DNA of 24,415 bases from a virus: IMG/VR virus record IMGVR_UViG_3300044949_002602, positions 1-24,415 of that record; one strand, written 5' to 3'. The position numbers were made by a program, and so were the translations under genes. The notes beneath the pieces are model-generated. The model had not been told where the DNA came from. It searched no databases and worked only from the letters and a program-made list of their open reading frames with translations. Below are positions 23,865-24,415 of the stretch, piece by piece (within the stretch, counting starts at the first letter, position 1; every line of letters begins with the position of its first letter).

Positions 23865-24415
23865 ATGGAATCATTAAAAGATAGTGGTGGTAAAAAGCCA
23901 ACGACGCCAACAGATGTTGTGGCGACGAATACAGGCGTAGGTACTGTAGCTTCAATATCTTTTACCCCATCTGAGTACATAGGCAAAGACACAATTACCT
24001 ACACGGCTATATCTAGCCCAGGAAATGTTAGCGCCTCTGCTTCAAGTTCACCAATAACAGTTACTGGCCTGACAGCTGGAACAACATATACGTTTAGCTT
24101 GGTGGCAAATACCAATTACGGTGTCCCATCCGATACCGTTACGACTGGTTCTGTGGCAATCGGCCAAAACCCTGGCGCCCCAACAATCGGAACTGCTTCA
24201 ATTGTCTCAAACGTTGATAGAGCAATTGATGTTACCTACACTGCTGGAACCGCTGGTACCGGTGTAACAACATTTACTGCAACCTCGTCACCTGGTGGAA
24301 TTACCGCAACTGGTTCTAGCCCAATTCGAGTTACTGGCCTAACAGCCGGAACTTCATATACCTTTACGGTTACTGCATCAAACTTATTCGGTTCGGCAGC
24401 TTCTGGCTCAACTGG
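23865..24415 (+). CDS. Fibronectin-III-repeat virion protein (partial, 5' part)
   Basis: The ORF opens three bases after the previous stop and stays open for 183 codons to the right edge. After MESLKDSGGKKPTTPTDVVA come two FN3-like repeats with the conserved 'ITVTGLTAGTTYTFSLVANT' and 'IRVTGLTAGTSYTFTVTASN' strands. Spacing between the repeats is about 100 residues. Actinobacterial phages and hosts often carry such 'TGLTAGT.YTF.v.A.N.fG' repeats in surface proteins, where they bind glycans weakly or act as spacers. The C-terminal function, for example a receptor-binding domain, is off the window. Confidence 0.75.
   Translation, partial: MESLKDSGGKKPTTPTDVVATNTGVGTVASISFTPSEYIGKDTITYTAISSPGNVSASASSSPITVTGLTAGTTYTFSLVANTNYGVPSDTVTTGSVAIGQNPGAPTIGTASIVSNVDRAIDVTYTAGTAGTGVTTFTATSSPGGITATGSSPIRVTGLTAGTSYTFTVTASNLFGSAASGST

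Noticed and set aside
1-24415. tRNA genes, integrase, attachment sites, insertion sequences
   Set aside because: None could be recognised on either strand; nothing supports an integration boundary inside the window.

Overview
The window is part of a tailed-phage (Caudoviricetes) genome or prophage, in a region devoted to tail fibres and other virion surface proteins. About 16 kb of the + strand (8665 to the right edge) is a tightly packed late-gene block. It holds a small two-helix holin candidate, several short beta-sandwich virion proteins, and at least six long, repeat-rich, low-cysteine fibre-type proteins. The fibre modules look phage-typical: an Mtd_N-like N-terminus, an ATKAYVDG segment and 'FEG..D.ET....PTADR' segments. 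The host is probably a Gram-positive, perhaps a freshwater actinobacterium. This is inference from the r1t-like holin, the actinobacterial-style Ig-like repeats in the left-hand secreted protein, and start codons lying directly downstream of -10 boxes (leaderless style). No terminase, capsid, polymerase, integrase, tRNA or endolysin gene is in view.

Layout. 1-2491 (minus): a large secreted protein with signal peptide, Ig-like and right-handed beta-helix regions, cut by the left edge and missed by simple ORF calling because it is open-ended. 2492-2572: a divergent promoter region. 2573-3454 (plus): a glutathione-peroxidase-like thioredoxin-fold protein with an altered active site. 3456-8549 (minus): a five-gene glycan-type operon running right to left: GT-B glycosyltransferase, GT-A glycosyltransferase, HAD phosphatase fused to sugar nucleotidyltransferase, SAM methyltransferase, GDPD-like domain fused to a GT-A-like domain. 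The last four genes follow their upstream neighbour with a 7-nt gap or with overlaps of 11, 4 and 4 nt. 8550-8664: a second divergent promoter region. 8665-24415 (plus): holin candidate, then structural genes. No gene-free stretch exceeds about 115 bases.

How the parts may work together: the fibre block builds the host-contact apparatus. The embedded glycan operon could make and attach a methylated or phospho-linked sugar to virion proteins, or alter the host surface glycan. The Ser/Thr/Gly-rich 705-aa protein, with about 31 copies of a 21-residue repeat, is one conceivable acceptor. The secreted beta-helix protein and the peroxidase-like protein flank this operon and look like accessory genes.

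The observations I would follow first are the 27 uninterrupted tetrapeptides with Gly at every fourth position, the 31 x 21-residue solenoid-like protein, the two domain fusions in the glycan operon (one with an internal Shine-Dalgarno and start at the domain boundary), the odd GPx-like protein, and a hairpin that sequesters the ribosome binding site of the repeat protein.
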